NCBI GenBank assembly: GCA_947174085.1
Contig: CAMWHN010000010.1
Coordinates: 1-19,721 of the forward strand
Length of the DNA stretch: 19,721 nucleotides
DNA from: an uncultured Ruminococcus sp.
GTDB taxonomy: Bacteria > Bacillota > Clostridia > Oscillospirales > Ruminococcaceae
Direction of reading: 5' to 3'
The number at the start of each line of letters is the position of its first letter. The first letter of the stretch is position 1. The notes under the pieces were generated by a model. It ran no database searches. It had not been told where the DNA came from and saw nothing but the letters and a program-made list of their open reading frames with translations. Both the position numbers and the translations under genes were made by a program. Positions 1 to 6,672 of the stretch are shown here, piece after piece.

Positions 1-242
1 TTTTGCCATGCCTTTCTGAAGATACAGTCATTGTGATGGACAATGCTTCTTTTCACAGGAAAGGCAAGCTGTTTGAAATAGCAAAGGAACATCATAGAAA
101 ACTGATTTTCCTTCCGTCGTATTCTCCTGAACTGAATCCTATTGAACACTTCTGGGCTATATTGAAGCAATGGCTGAAAATGCACATCCAGGAATTCAAT
201 TCCCTTGATGATGCATTTTCAGCTTTCTTTTCCTTATTTTAA
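1..242 (+). CDS. IS630 family transposase, C-terminal part (partial at 5' end)
   Basis: This is the C-terminal part (about 80 residues) of a DDE transposase of the IS630/Tc1-mariner type, which cuts and joins the element's ends. The motif DNASFHR contains the second catalytic Asp. LPSYSPELNPIEHFW, about 30 residues later, contains the third catalytic acid (Glu) in the NPIEHFW context typical of IS630. The frame is open to the left window edge, so the true start and the first catalytic Asp are outside; a TTG at position 3 is only the first possible codon in view. The stop is TAA at 240-242. The element sits in the 5' part of an Rpn-family gene and has removed or separated its beginning. Whether the transposase is intact cannot be judged from this window. 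Confidence 0.9.
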   Translation, partial: LPCLSEDTVIVMDNASFHRKGKLFEIAKEHHRKLIFLPSYSPELNPIEHFWAILKQWLKMHIQEFNSLDDAFSAFFSLF

Positions 243-257
243 GTAGCAACACTATAT
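1..257 (+). mobile_element. Right end of an IS630-family insertion sequence (left part outside window)
   Basis: The window opens inside an IS630-type transposase that stops at 242. Just after it, the sequence changes to a reading frame belonging to a different gene (an Rpn nuclease), recognisable from about 257. IS630 elements insert at TA dinucleotides, and the junction lies in a TATATA run at 253-258. The short segment 243-256 after the stop codon is therefore probably the terminal inverted repeat. The exact end cannot be fixed because the partner repeat is off the left edge. Confidence 0.7.
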
Positions 258-1119
258 ATGGCGGCGAACAGGTTATCAAGCCTGAGAATCTGCATGAACT
301 TGATACGGCGGAAATCGTTCTTCCATACGGAGATGATAACAAATCCGAGCCTGTGCAGAAATTTCGAGATGTGCTGAAAATGGCTACAGCTATGGCAGAT
401 GAGAATGCGGCATATTTGATTCTTGGCATTGAAAATCAGACGGACATCCATTATGCTATGCCGGTTAGAAACGGATTATACGATATGCTTCAATACGCAA
501 AACAGGTCTTTGATGCTGGTAAATCCCATAGAAATGCTAATAATACAGGCGATACAAATGCGGAATATTTATCGGGATTTTATAAGTCGGATAGATTGCT
601 CCCGGTGATTACGCTTGTTGTGTATTTCGGCGCAAATGAATGGGATGCACCAAGGACAATACGTGATATGATGCTTGTAAAGGATGAACGTGTTCTTGCG
701 TATACTCCGGATTACAGAATCAATCTGATTGCACCGCAGGAGCTTTCGGAACAGGAGCTTGATAAGTTCAGCACCGATTTGAGAACTGTTTTGAAGTACA
801 TCAAGTTTTCAAAGGATAAAAATCTGCTGAATGTTGCCTTGTATGAGGATGAGGCATTCTATAATGTTCCAAGACAGGCTGCAGTTGTCATTAATACAAT
901 TACAAATTCATAACTTGAAATCAAAGATGGAGAGGAGTCGATTGATATGTGTAAGGCGATTGAAGATATGAGAATGATGCGATTCAGGAGGAGATTGCTG
1001 AGGGTAGAGCTGAAGGGGAAGCAAAAGGCAGAGCTGAAACATTGAAAGAAGTTCTCAAAAATATGATTGACAGTGGCATCGAGGAAACACAGGCGAAAAA
1101 AATCCTCGGCTTAGCATAA
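257..1119 (+). pseudogene. Rpn family (PD-(D/E)XK) recombination-promoting nuclease, disrupted remnant
   Basis: The remnant belongs to the Rpn/YhgA-like nuclease family, DNA endonucleases linked to recombination and often annotated as putative transposases. The frame running from about 257 reads YGGEQVIKPENLHELD, then PVQKFRDVLK and GIENQTDIHYAMPVRN (nuclease core), then LLPVITLVVYFG. An open frame from a GTG at 353 to 913 (186 residues) survives, but homology clearly continues upstream of that GTG to the IS630 junction, so the start is lost. A TAA at 911-913 ends the frame early. The family's usual tail continues afterwards: LEIKDGEESIDMCKAIEDM in the same frame. A one-base loss in an A run near 971-975 then shifts it to NDAIQEEIAEGRAEGEAKG and finally to DSGIEETQAKKILGLA, stopping at 1117-1119. 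There are thus three lesions: the IS insertion, a nonsense codon and a frameshift. It is very unlikely to make a working protein. Confidence 0.85.
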
Positions 1120-1127
1120 CGAACCAC

Positions 1128-1158
1128 GCCCCAACAGTTTTTCTATTGGGGCCATTTT
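1128..1158 (+). terminator. Rho-independent terminator after the Rpn remnant
   Basis: GCCCCAA at 1128-1134 pairs perfectly with TTGGGGC at 1146-1152 across an 11-base loop. An ATTTTT tract follows on the + strand, nine bases after the ancestral stop codon of the Rpn gene. On the minus strand there is no T tract after the hairpin, so it most likely serves only the + strand gene. Confidence 0.75.
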
Positions 1159-1225
1159 TGCTATTATTTTACATTTTTACCAATAGTTGTGAATATGGTT
1201 GTTTACCTGACTGTTGATGCTGATT

Positions 1226-1585
1226 TTATAATACCAAGGTTTCAAGCCACTGTGTGAGCAGCCATGCCACTGTACCGATAACCACACCAGCGAAATTCCA
1301 TCCAACATCTATAATGCTAAAATGCCGTTCGTTCTTCAGCAACGGTTTCGTGGCTTCGTCTATAATTGCCCACAGAACGACTGCTATACTTATCCAAGGT
1401 GATATGAATAAAGAAAGAAATGCAAGGACGGCGAAGAATTCTATATGAGCGCCTGTGCGGATGAGACGTTCGTTTAGATGTAGATGTTTTGACAGAGCTT
1501 TACTTCCCGCACCTGACTTCCTTCCATTTTGGTGGCTGAGGTAAACCTCTATGATGAACACAACTGTGAACAGGATAATTTTCAT
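1226..1585 (-). CDS. VanZ family membrane protein (short VanZ-like form)
   Basis: This is a predicted integral membrane protein of 119 residues in the VanZ-like family. VanZ itself gives low-level teicoplanin resistance in enterococci; the molecular role of most family members is unknown. An N-terminal hydrophobic segment (IILFTVVFIIEVYL) is followed by a basic stretch and two or three more membrane helices. The family-type motif is IIDEATKPLLKNERHFSIID with VGWNFAGVVIG, resembling the DE...GR...DV..N..G pattern of VanZ proteins. The ATG at 1585 was chosen because GGGAG lies about 10 bases upstream. A longer frame to 1660 exists, but its first 25 residues are not family-like and overlap the predicted -10 region. 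It appears to be transcribed alone from the promoter at 1637-1665. The substrate or partner is unknown. Confidence 0.8.
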   Translation of the reverse strand: MKIILFTVVFIIEVYLSHQNGRKSGAGSKALSKHLHLNERLIRTGAHIEFFAVLAFLSLFISPWISIAVVLWAIIDEATKPLLKNERHFSIIDVGWNFAGVVIGTVAWLLTQWLETLVL

Positions 1586-1636
1586 TTCTACTATCTCCCT
1601 TACTGAAATATGATAACTTATGCAATTATCAATACC

Positions 1637-1665
1637 ATTAAACCATAAGTTTTCATACATAGCAA
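1637..1665 (-). promoter_or_regulatory. Predicted sigma-70 type promoter for the 1226-1585 VanZ gene
   Basis: On the minus strand TTGCTA (1665-1660) is followed after exactly 17 bases by TTTAAT (1642-1637). A TGG directly before the -10 box gives an extended -10 arrangement. Transcription would begin near 1630, leaving a leader of about 45 bases that contains the Shine-Dalgarno site. Confidence 0.5.
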
Positions 1666-1781
1666 GGGGAATGGGGGAATATTAAGAATTCGTTCACAGT
1701 GTTCGGGCAGATTTGACAAGAAGATTGTGATATTCCATAGAGAATTCAGTTCACTTTTTTCAGTGTGATACATGGTAGAGT

Positions 1782-2234
1782 TCAATAGTAGTTATTCGCT
1801 TGTGTTCTTTTATATATCCACATCACAGTGACATACAGTATATATCCAATCAATGCTCCAGATGTATTGTTTATAACATCATCAACTTCTGTCAGTCCAC
1901 GCCCAGTTATATATTGCATAGTTTCGATCCCAGTGGAGAACATGAAATCTGTTACTGCTGTAAGCCACAAACTTCTGAATCGTTCTGATATCATTGGCAA
2001 TAAAAATCCAAACGGCACGAACAGCAGAATATTGAGGAATATCTGCATGAACCAAAAGAAGTGATTCGGTTGATGCAGCATTGCATCTATTTCACGGAAC
2101 GGTTCTAATACCACGCCCCTGTTATCAGGCGTTCGCAGTATCATCATTTCACGGACTATGAATGTCAAACTCAGCACGCCAAGGAGATAGATGATGAACA
2201 CAACTCTTGTTATATTTTTTCGATTTATCGTCAT
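1782..2234 (-). CDS. VanZ family membrane protein
   Basis: This is a 150-residue predicted membrane protein of the VanZ family (role of most members unknown). It has a hydrophobic helix near the N-terminus (about residues 10-28), a soluble loop with the conserved VLEPFREI-type segment, and then helices around NILLFVPFGFLLP. The signature GIETMQYITGRG is followed by LTEVDDVINNTSGALIGY and a C-terminal helix. The ATG at 2234 is preceded by AGAAAGGG at good spacing. The length is typical of the family. In the fourth quarter, TAVTDFMFSTGIET is slightly unusual, as family members often have a hydrophobic GFLFSLGIE-like stretch there. It lies downstream of glmS, separated by a terminator-like hairpin, so it probably has its own or read-through transcription. 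Confidence 0.88.
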   Translation of the reverse strand: MTINRKNITRVVFIIYLLGVLSLTFIVREMMILRTPDNRGVVLEPFREIDAMLHQPNHFFWFMQIFLNILLFVPFGFLLPMISERFRSLWLTAVTDFMFSTGIETMQYITGRGLTEVDDVINNTSGALIGYILYVTVMWIYKRTQANNYY

Positions 2235-2280
2235 CTACATCCCTTTCTCTCCATAACGATATGGTATGAACAAAACCAAT

Positions 2281-2323
2281 ACAGCCCTTAGAATCAGCAT
2301 ACATCGAAGATTCCAAGGGCTGT
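2281..2323 (-). terminator. Terminator-like hairpin downstream of glmS
   Basis: The arms ACAGCCCTTAGAATC (2281-2295) and GATTCCAAGGGCTGT (2309-2323) pair over 15 positions with one mismatch around a 13-base loop. On the minus strand it lies about 70 bases after the glmS stop and is followed by ATTGGTTTTG, a weak T tract. It separates glmS from the next VanZ gene. Confidence 0.6.
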
Positions 2324-2392
2324 TTGATGACTTGTATATCTAATTCTGTTGTAATTAAGTATATCATATAGAAACACATTATGTCAAGAATA

Positions 2393-4227
2393 TTACTCCA
2401 CGGTAACACTCTTCGCCAGATTTCTCGGCTTGTCCACATCATATCCCTTACCAACGCTCACATAGTAGCTGATGAGCTGTAACGGAATCACGCTCAGACT
2501 TCCTGCGAACAGATTCTCAATTGCAGGCACATAGCACACAAACTCTGCTGTATCTTCAAGGAAATAGTTCCCGGCTGTTGTGACTGCCATAATTTTTGCA
2601 CCGCGGCTTTTGAGTTCGACCGTGTTGCTGATAGTTTTTTCAATCAATTTATCCTGTGTTACGACAGAGATAACGACTGTTCCATCCTCAATAAGGCTGA
2701 TCGGCCCATGTTTCAGCTCTCCTGCCGCATATGCTTCGGAGTGAATATAGCTGATCTCTTTGAGTTTAAGGCTGCCCTCCATACCGATTGCGTAGTCAAT
2801 ACCACGTCCGATGAAAAACGAATCTGAGATATTCACAAGTTTATTGCTATACCACTGCAGGCGCTCTTTATCGCCCAATATTTTCTCGACTTTCTCCGGA
2901 ATCGTGTTGATCTCATTGAGCCGTTTATTGTATCTATCCTCTGTGATTTCATCTCTGCTCTTAGCGAACTGTAAAGCTAATAAGTAGCCTGCCACAAGCT
3001 GACAGCTATATGCCTTAGTGGTTGCAACAGAGATTTCAGGACCTGCCAATGTATAGAACACATTGTCCGCTTCTCTTGCGATAGATGAACCTACGACGTT
3101 CACGATACCAAGTGTCTTTACACCCTTGTCCTTTGCCATTCTGAGTGCAGCGAGAGTGTCAGCGGTTTCGCCGGACTGAGAGATTACGATGACCATGCTG
3201 TTCTTTTTCAGTGCCATATCACGATAGCGGAACTCAGATGCAAGCTCAACGCGCACTTGCAGGGAAGTCAGACTTTCGATCACATACTGCAAGTCCATGC
3301 CGACATAATACGCAGAGCCACAGGCTACTATGTAGATTTGATCTATATTTTTCATCTCGTTGTCTGTAAAGTTGACAGTATCAAAGTGGACAACGCCATT
3401 ATTGACCACAGAGTTGATCGTGTCTCTTATCACTTTCGACTGTTCGTGGATCTCTTTGAGCATAAAATGCTCGTAACCGCCCTTTTCGGCAGACTCCGCA
3501 TCCCACTTGATCTCAGTCAGCGGCTTTTCAATGACCTCGCTGTCAATATTGTAGAAAGTAACATTGCCCTTTTCGAGCCTTGCAATTTCCATGTTGCCGA
3601 TATAGTAGACATTCCGAGTGTATTTTAGGATTGCAGGAACGTCCGAAGCTACATAAGATTCGCCGTCTGCGATGCCAATGATCATCGGGCTATCTTTTCT
3701 GGCACAATAGATCTCTCCCGGATATTCCTTGAACATCACACAAAGTGCATACGAACCACGGATACGAAGCATTGCACGAGCGATTGCCTCAATAGGCTGC
3801 TGAGAATACTTTTTGTAATAGTAGTCGATCAGATTGACTGCGACTTCCGTATCAGTCTGAGACTTGAATGTATAACCCTTCTTGATGAGCTTTTCTCGCT
3901 GTTCCTGATAGTTCTCGATGATACCATTGTGAACTGCGATCACATTGCCGTCATCGGACGAGTGGGGATGAGAATTTACAGCTGACGGCTCACCGTGCGT
4001 TGCCCATCTAGTATGACCGATACCGCAGCTGCCCTTAACAGCCTTACCTTGATTTGTCATTTCTGCAAGAACTTTCAGTTTACCTTTCTCCTTGATAACT
4101 TCGGCTGACTTTTCGCCGTCACGAACAGCAATGCCGGCTGAATCATATCCTCTGTATTCAAGCTTTGAAAGACCATCTAAAAGAATAGGGGCTGTTTGTT
4201 TCCTGTGAAACCTATGATTCCGCACAT
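2393..4227 (-). CDS. glmS: Glutamine--fructose-6-phosphate aminotransferase (GlmS), reading frame broken near codon 10
   Basis: GlmS converts fructose-6-phosphate and glutamine to glucosamine-6-phosphate, the entry step to UDP-GlcNAc for cell wall and surface glycans. The ATG at 4227, preceded by AGGAG, reads MCGIIGFTG with the catalytic N-terminal Cys (residue 1 after Met removal). That frame then stops after MCGIIGFTGNKQPLFF. The remainder continues from 4198 in another frame as QTAPILLDGLSKLEYRGYD. It runs through the rest of the glutaminase domain and two SIS (sugar isomerase) domains (SQSGETADTL, AVTTKAYSCQL, SEAYAAGELKHGPISLI) to the usual C-terminal LAKSVTVE. A frame open to an upstream ATG at 4285 merely translates the leader and lacks the Cys. 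Restored length is about 611-612 residues, normal for GlmS. Because the enzyme is normally essential, a sequencing or assembly error is plausible, but the break is what the sequence shows. Confidence 0.9.
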
Positions 4228-4248
4228 GATTATTTCTCCTTGATTTGT

Positions 4249-4279
4249 ATTTTAAGAGTTCATTCAAACTTATTTTCAA
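4249..4279 (-). promoter_or_regulatory. Possible promoter for glmS
   Basis: On the minus strand TTGAAA (4279-4274) and TAAAAT (4254-4249) are separated by 19 bases, longer than the ideal 17. The leader to the ATG would be only about 15-20 bases but includes the AAGGAG site. The preceding hairpin at 4362-4409 suggests glmS is separately transcribed. No glmS-ribozyme-like core was seen upstream. Confidence 0.3.
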
Positions 4280-4361
4280 GAGCAATTACTCTCATTCAGA
4301 TTTTGCCCATTCACACTGCAATTTTCTCAAAACCTGAATCAAAGCAATATTCTATCTAATA

Positions 4362-4409
4362 ACTGCGGCAGAATTTCTTAGCTTTTATAACTTAAAAATC
4401 TGCCGCAGT
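4362..4409 (-). terminator. Strong hairpin at the end of the polysaccharide operon
   Basis: ACTGCGGCAGA (4362-4372) pairs perfectly with TCTGCCGCAGT (4399-4409). After one mismatch, further A/T pairs extend the stem inward. It lies 19 bases after the stop of the small 54-residue gene. On the minus strand the downstream sequence is TTATTAGATAG, a poor T tract; on the + strand GTATTTCTTTT follows. It may be a weak terminator for the operon, an RNA-end stabilising stem, or a + strand terminator. Confidence 0.5.
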
Positions 4410-4428
4410 GTATTTCTTTTATTCTTCG

Positions 4429-4593
4429 TCATCCTTTGACGTTTCTTCCGCTTTTTTGTCGATTCACCGTCATTTTTATTTCTCTTACCAAAGGCGACGG
4501 TTCAACTTTAGAAGCAGCAGCCAGTGACATTGCAAACACTCCCACTGTTCCGCCTATCCCGACTCCTGCAAGGAGCATTAGTACCGGACTCAA
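4429..4593 (-). CDS. Small predicted single-pass membrane protein (54 aa), TTG start
   Basis: This is a 54-residue product with one N-terminal glycine-rich membrane segment (LMLLAGVGIGGTVGVFAMSL, residues 5-24) and a basic, Lys/Arg-rich tail. The pattern GxxxGG..GV..M.L..A resembles the small DUF3789-type membrane peptides of Firmicutes, but the match is by eye only and no function is known. The TTG start at 4593 was chosen because a perfect AAGGAGGG lies seven bases upstream, inside the VanZ gene. The TTG overlaps the VanZ stop (TTGA), a typical coupling arrangement. An ATG five codons later is an alternative. The tail could also be frameshifted: another frame ends in an acidic stretch KKAEETSKDDEE after an A run. 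It is the last gene before the hairpin at 4362-4409. Confidence 0.55.
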   Translation of the reverse strand: MSPVLMLLAGVGIGGTVGVFAMSLAAASKVEPSPLVREIKMTVNRQKSGRNVKG

Positions 4594-5063
4594 CCTTGTT
4601 CCCTCCTTCGTTCTTCACTCGCGTTGTTTAATCGACCAAGCAACCTTTTCATAATGAAATAGCCAATCACAGCACCAAGCGTGTTATGAAATATATCATC
4701 AAATTCAAGAAGTCCTCTACCCGTGAAATACTGTGTCAGTTCAATACATACAGAGCAAGCACAACTGATAATACCAATATAAATAGCGTTCAATCGTCTA
4801 CACATTAAACGGAGTAATGCACCAAGCGGTATGAGCATAAGAATATTACCGATAATCTGTCCAAACCAGTAAAGCCTGTCCACACCACATATCAGCTCTT
4901 TGTATTCCCAAAATGGTGTCAACATTCTTCGCCTTACTGACGGTGTACGGCTGAATAAGGTAATATGAAGCACGATGATGACATATATTATGAATACTAT
5001 TATGCATATGATTTTTCTGGATTTCTGACAATCTTTCTTGCTCAATGGCTGCCTTTCTGTCAC
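4590..5063 (-). CDS. VanZ family membrane protein, translationally coupled to the CapD-like gene
   Basis: This 157-residue VanZ-family membrane protein has a basic N-terminus, a first helix (about residues 18-37, IICIIVFIIYVIIVLHITLF), and an R..TP.R..ML.PF loop. Further helices lie around NILMLIPLGALL. The signature CIELTQYFTGRG is followed by LLEFDDIFHNTLGAVIGYF, and the C-terminus is highly charged (NASEERRREQG). The GTG at 5063 overlaps the TGA of the upstream dehydratase gene (GTGA), implying coupled translation. A TTG at 5045 with AAAGG upstream is an alternative start that would drop six residues. It is clearly related to the 1782-2234 gene. As a member of the glycan operon it probably acts at the membrane in surface polymer metabolism, but this is inferred from context only. 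Confidence 0.88.
   Translation of the reverse strand: MTERQPLSKKDCQKSRKIICIIVFIIYVIIVLHITLFSRTPSVRRRMLTPFWEYKELICGVDRLYWFGQIIGNILMLIPLGALLRLMCRRLNAIYIGIISCACSVCIELTQYFTGRGLLEFDDIFHNTLGAVIGYFIMKRLLGRLNNASEERRREQG
4601..4608 (-). promoter_or_regulatory. Shine-Dalgarno site that fixes the TTG start of the 54-aa gene
   Basis: AAGGAGGG on the minus strand lies within the last codons of the VanZ gene and is separated by seven bases (AACAAGG) from the TTG at 4593. Such a strong site at optimal spacing is the main evidence that this small frame is translated and that TTG is the start. Confidence 0.55.
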
Positions 5064-6565
5064 ACGCCCTGGAGAACTTTCTTATTGAATTCCTCCGGAG
5101 TTGTAAACGTTGGCACGATCTTATGTAGAGCTTGAATAGCAGTTGCTTCGTCATTTTTTTGTGCCGCATCGCGGAGTTCTCTTAATTCGCTTATGAATGT
5201 TTCCTCATCAATTTCAATTTGCTTACCGATGTAAATGAGCTTGTTTGAGGTCTTTTTCAAGCCTTCCTCCAGCATCAGCAGTTCCTCCTTGATTTTTTCA
5301 CCAGGTCTGAGTCCTGTGAAACGGATTGGAACATCAACATATGGCTCTTTTCCATACATCCTGATGAGGTTTTCGGCAAGCGTCACAATCTTGACGGGGC
5401 GTCCCATATCAAGGACAAATATCTCTCCGCCATTTGCCATAGCAGCAGCTTCCATTACAAGACTAACAGCCTCGGGAATTGTCATAAAATAGCGAATAAT
5501 ATCGGGATGAGTAACGGTCACAGGCTTGCCCTGCTCAATCTGTTTCTTAAAAATCGGAATAACTGAACCGTTCGAGCCGAGAACATTGCCAAATCTTGTT
5601 GCTACAAATTCCGTGCAGCCATCATGCTGCTGCGCTAAATACTGCACAATCATCTCACAGCAGCGCTTGGATGCACCCATCGCATTAGTCGGATTGACTG
5701 CCTTATCTGTTGAGATCATTATGAACTTTTTGACATTGTGATATTGCGCCAGTGTAGCTACATTGAAAGTCCCGATTACATTATTCTTAATTGCCTCCAT
5801 AGGAGAGACTTCCATCAACGGGACGTGCTTGTGTGCAGCGGCATGGAATACCACATCCGGCTTGTAACACTCGAAAATCTGGTTCATGCGGTAGTAGTCA
5901 CGGACGGATGCGATCAGTGTTATGAAGTTCAAGTCGTCACCATAATCCATGAGAAGCTCTTGCTGAATATCATAAGCGTTATTTTCATAAATATCAACGA
6001 TAATGACCTGCTTCGGGTTGTATTTCGCAATCTGACGCACAAGCTCCGAACCAATGGAGCCTCCTCCTCCAGTTACCATACAAACCTTATCATGGATAAA
6101 AGCCTTGATGTTTTTATTATTAAACTTGACCGGATCACGACCAAGAAGTTCCTCTGTTTTGATATCACGGACTTGTCCAAGAAGACTTGTGTTTTCTTCC
6201 AGAATAAGTGAACCGATAAAAGGTACGATTTTTAACGGTAGTTTTGTTTCATTGCAGAGATCAATAATCATTTTTCTATTATCCCCCTGCAGCGAGGGAA
6301 TCGCAAGAATAATTTGATCGATATGATATCGTCTGGCAATCTGTGGAATGTCTGATGATGTACCAACAACCTTGACACCCATAATTTCTGTATTAAGTTT
6401 TTTCGGATCATTGTCAATGACACATACCGGCTCAAACTGTGCTGCATATTTGTCGCCTTCATAGGGTGATTGCTGTGCTTTGAAAATTTCACTTAATAAA
6501 ACGTTCCCAGCATCACCAGCTCCTATGATCATTGCTCGCTTTAAATGATTAGTATTTCTTCCCAT
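5060..6565 (-). CDS. CapD/PglF-type nucleotide-sugar 4,6-dehydratase, soluble form
   Basis: This 501-residue protein belongs to the polysaccharide biosynthesis family CapD/PglF/FlaA1. These enzymes typically convert UDP-GlcNAc to a UDP-4-keto-6-deoxy-HexNAc with bound NAD. A first Rossmann-like domain begins at once (GAGDAG, residues 15-20). The catalytic extended SDR domain carries TGGGGSIGSE (165-174), HAAAHKHVPLME (241-252) and STDKAVNPTN (285-294). M296 and K300 occur in the M-x3-K arrangement that replaces the usual Y-x3-K in PglF-type dehydratases. The family's common N-terminal block of four membrane helices (about 130 residues) is missing. A stop codon lies two codons upstream of the ATG at 6565, and AGAGGTG is a good ribosome site, so the short form is genuine in this sequence. 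No dedicated UDP-sugar reductase or aminotransferase partner is visible, so the end product is open. Confidence 0.9.
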   Translation of the reverse strand: MGRNTNHLKRAMIIGAGDAGNVLLSEIFKAQQSPYEGDKYAAQFEPVCVIDNDPKKLNTEIMGVKVVGTSSDIPQIARRYHIDQIILAIPSLQGDNRKMIIDLCNETKLPLKIVPFIGSLILEENTSLLGQVRDIKTEELLGRDPVKFNNKNIKAFIHDKVCMVTGGGGSIGSELVRQIAKYNPKQVIIVDIYENNAYDIQQELLMDYGDDLNFITLIASVRDYYRMNQIFECYKPDVVFHAAAHKHVPLMEVSPMEAIKNNVIGTFNVATLAQYHNVKKFIMISTDKAVNPTNAMGASKRCCEMIVQYLAQQHDGCTEFVATRFGNVLGSNGSVIPIFKKQIEQGKPVTVTHPDIIRYFMTIPEAVSLVMEAAAMANGGEIFVLDMGRPVKIVTLAENLIRMYGKEPYVDVPIRFTGLRPGEKIKEELLMLEEGLKKTSNKLIYIGKQIEIDEETFISELRELRDAAQKNDEATAIQALHKIVPTFTTPEEFNKKVLQGV

Positions 6566-6672
6566 ATCTTACACCTCTGTTTTGAGATAACAACGAATTT
6601 GTGCGCCCCTCATTATCTTTGCAAGATTTCTATTCTTATTCACATCATTGCTGATTCAACAGTATTATGTGT

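Noticed and set aside
353..913. Treating the 186-codon frame starting at GTG 353 as a complete gene
   Set aside because: Family-like sequence (YGGEQVIKPENLHELD) continues in frame upstream of the GTG to the IS junction, and the family tail continues after the stop, so this is the middle of a broken gene.
4190..4205. Programmed ribosomal frameshifting in glmS
   Set aside because: A -1 shift would be needed, but the local A AAC AAA does not fit the X XXY YYZ slippery pattern, and no clear stimulatory structure or precedent in GlmS is known to me. Mutation or sequencing error is simpler.
4228..4285. ATG at 4285 as the start of GlmS
   Set aside because: The added residues are a translation of the leader containing the ribosome site, and this frame lacks the essential N-terminal MCGI. 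The good Shine-Dalgarno site belongs to the ATG at 4227.
4228..4600. A glmS ribozyme upstream of glmS
   Set aside because: No ribozyme-like core was recognised on the minus strand, and a 54-residue gene plus hairpin fill most of the space. A covariance-model search would settle it.
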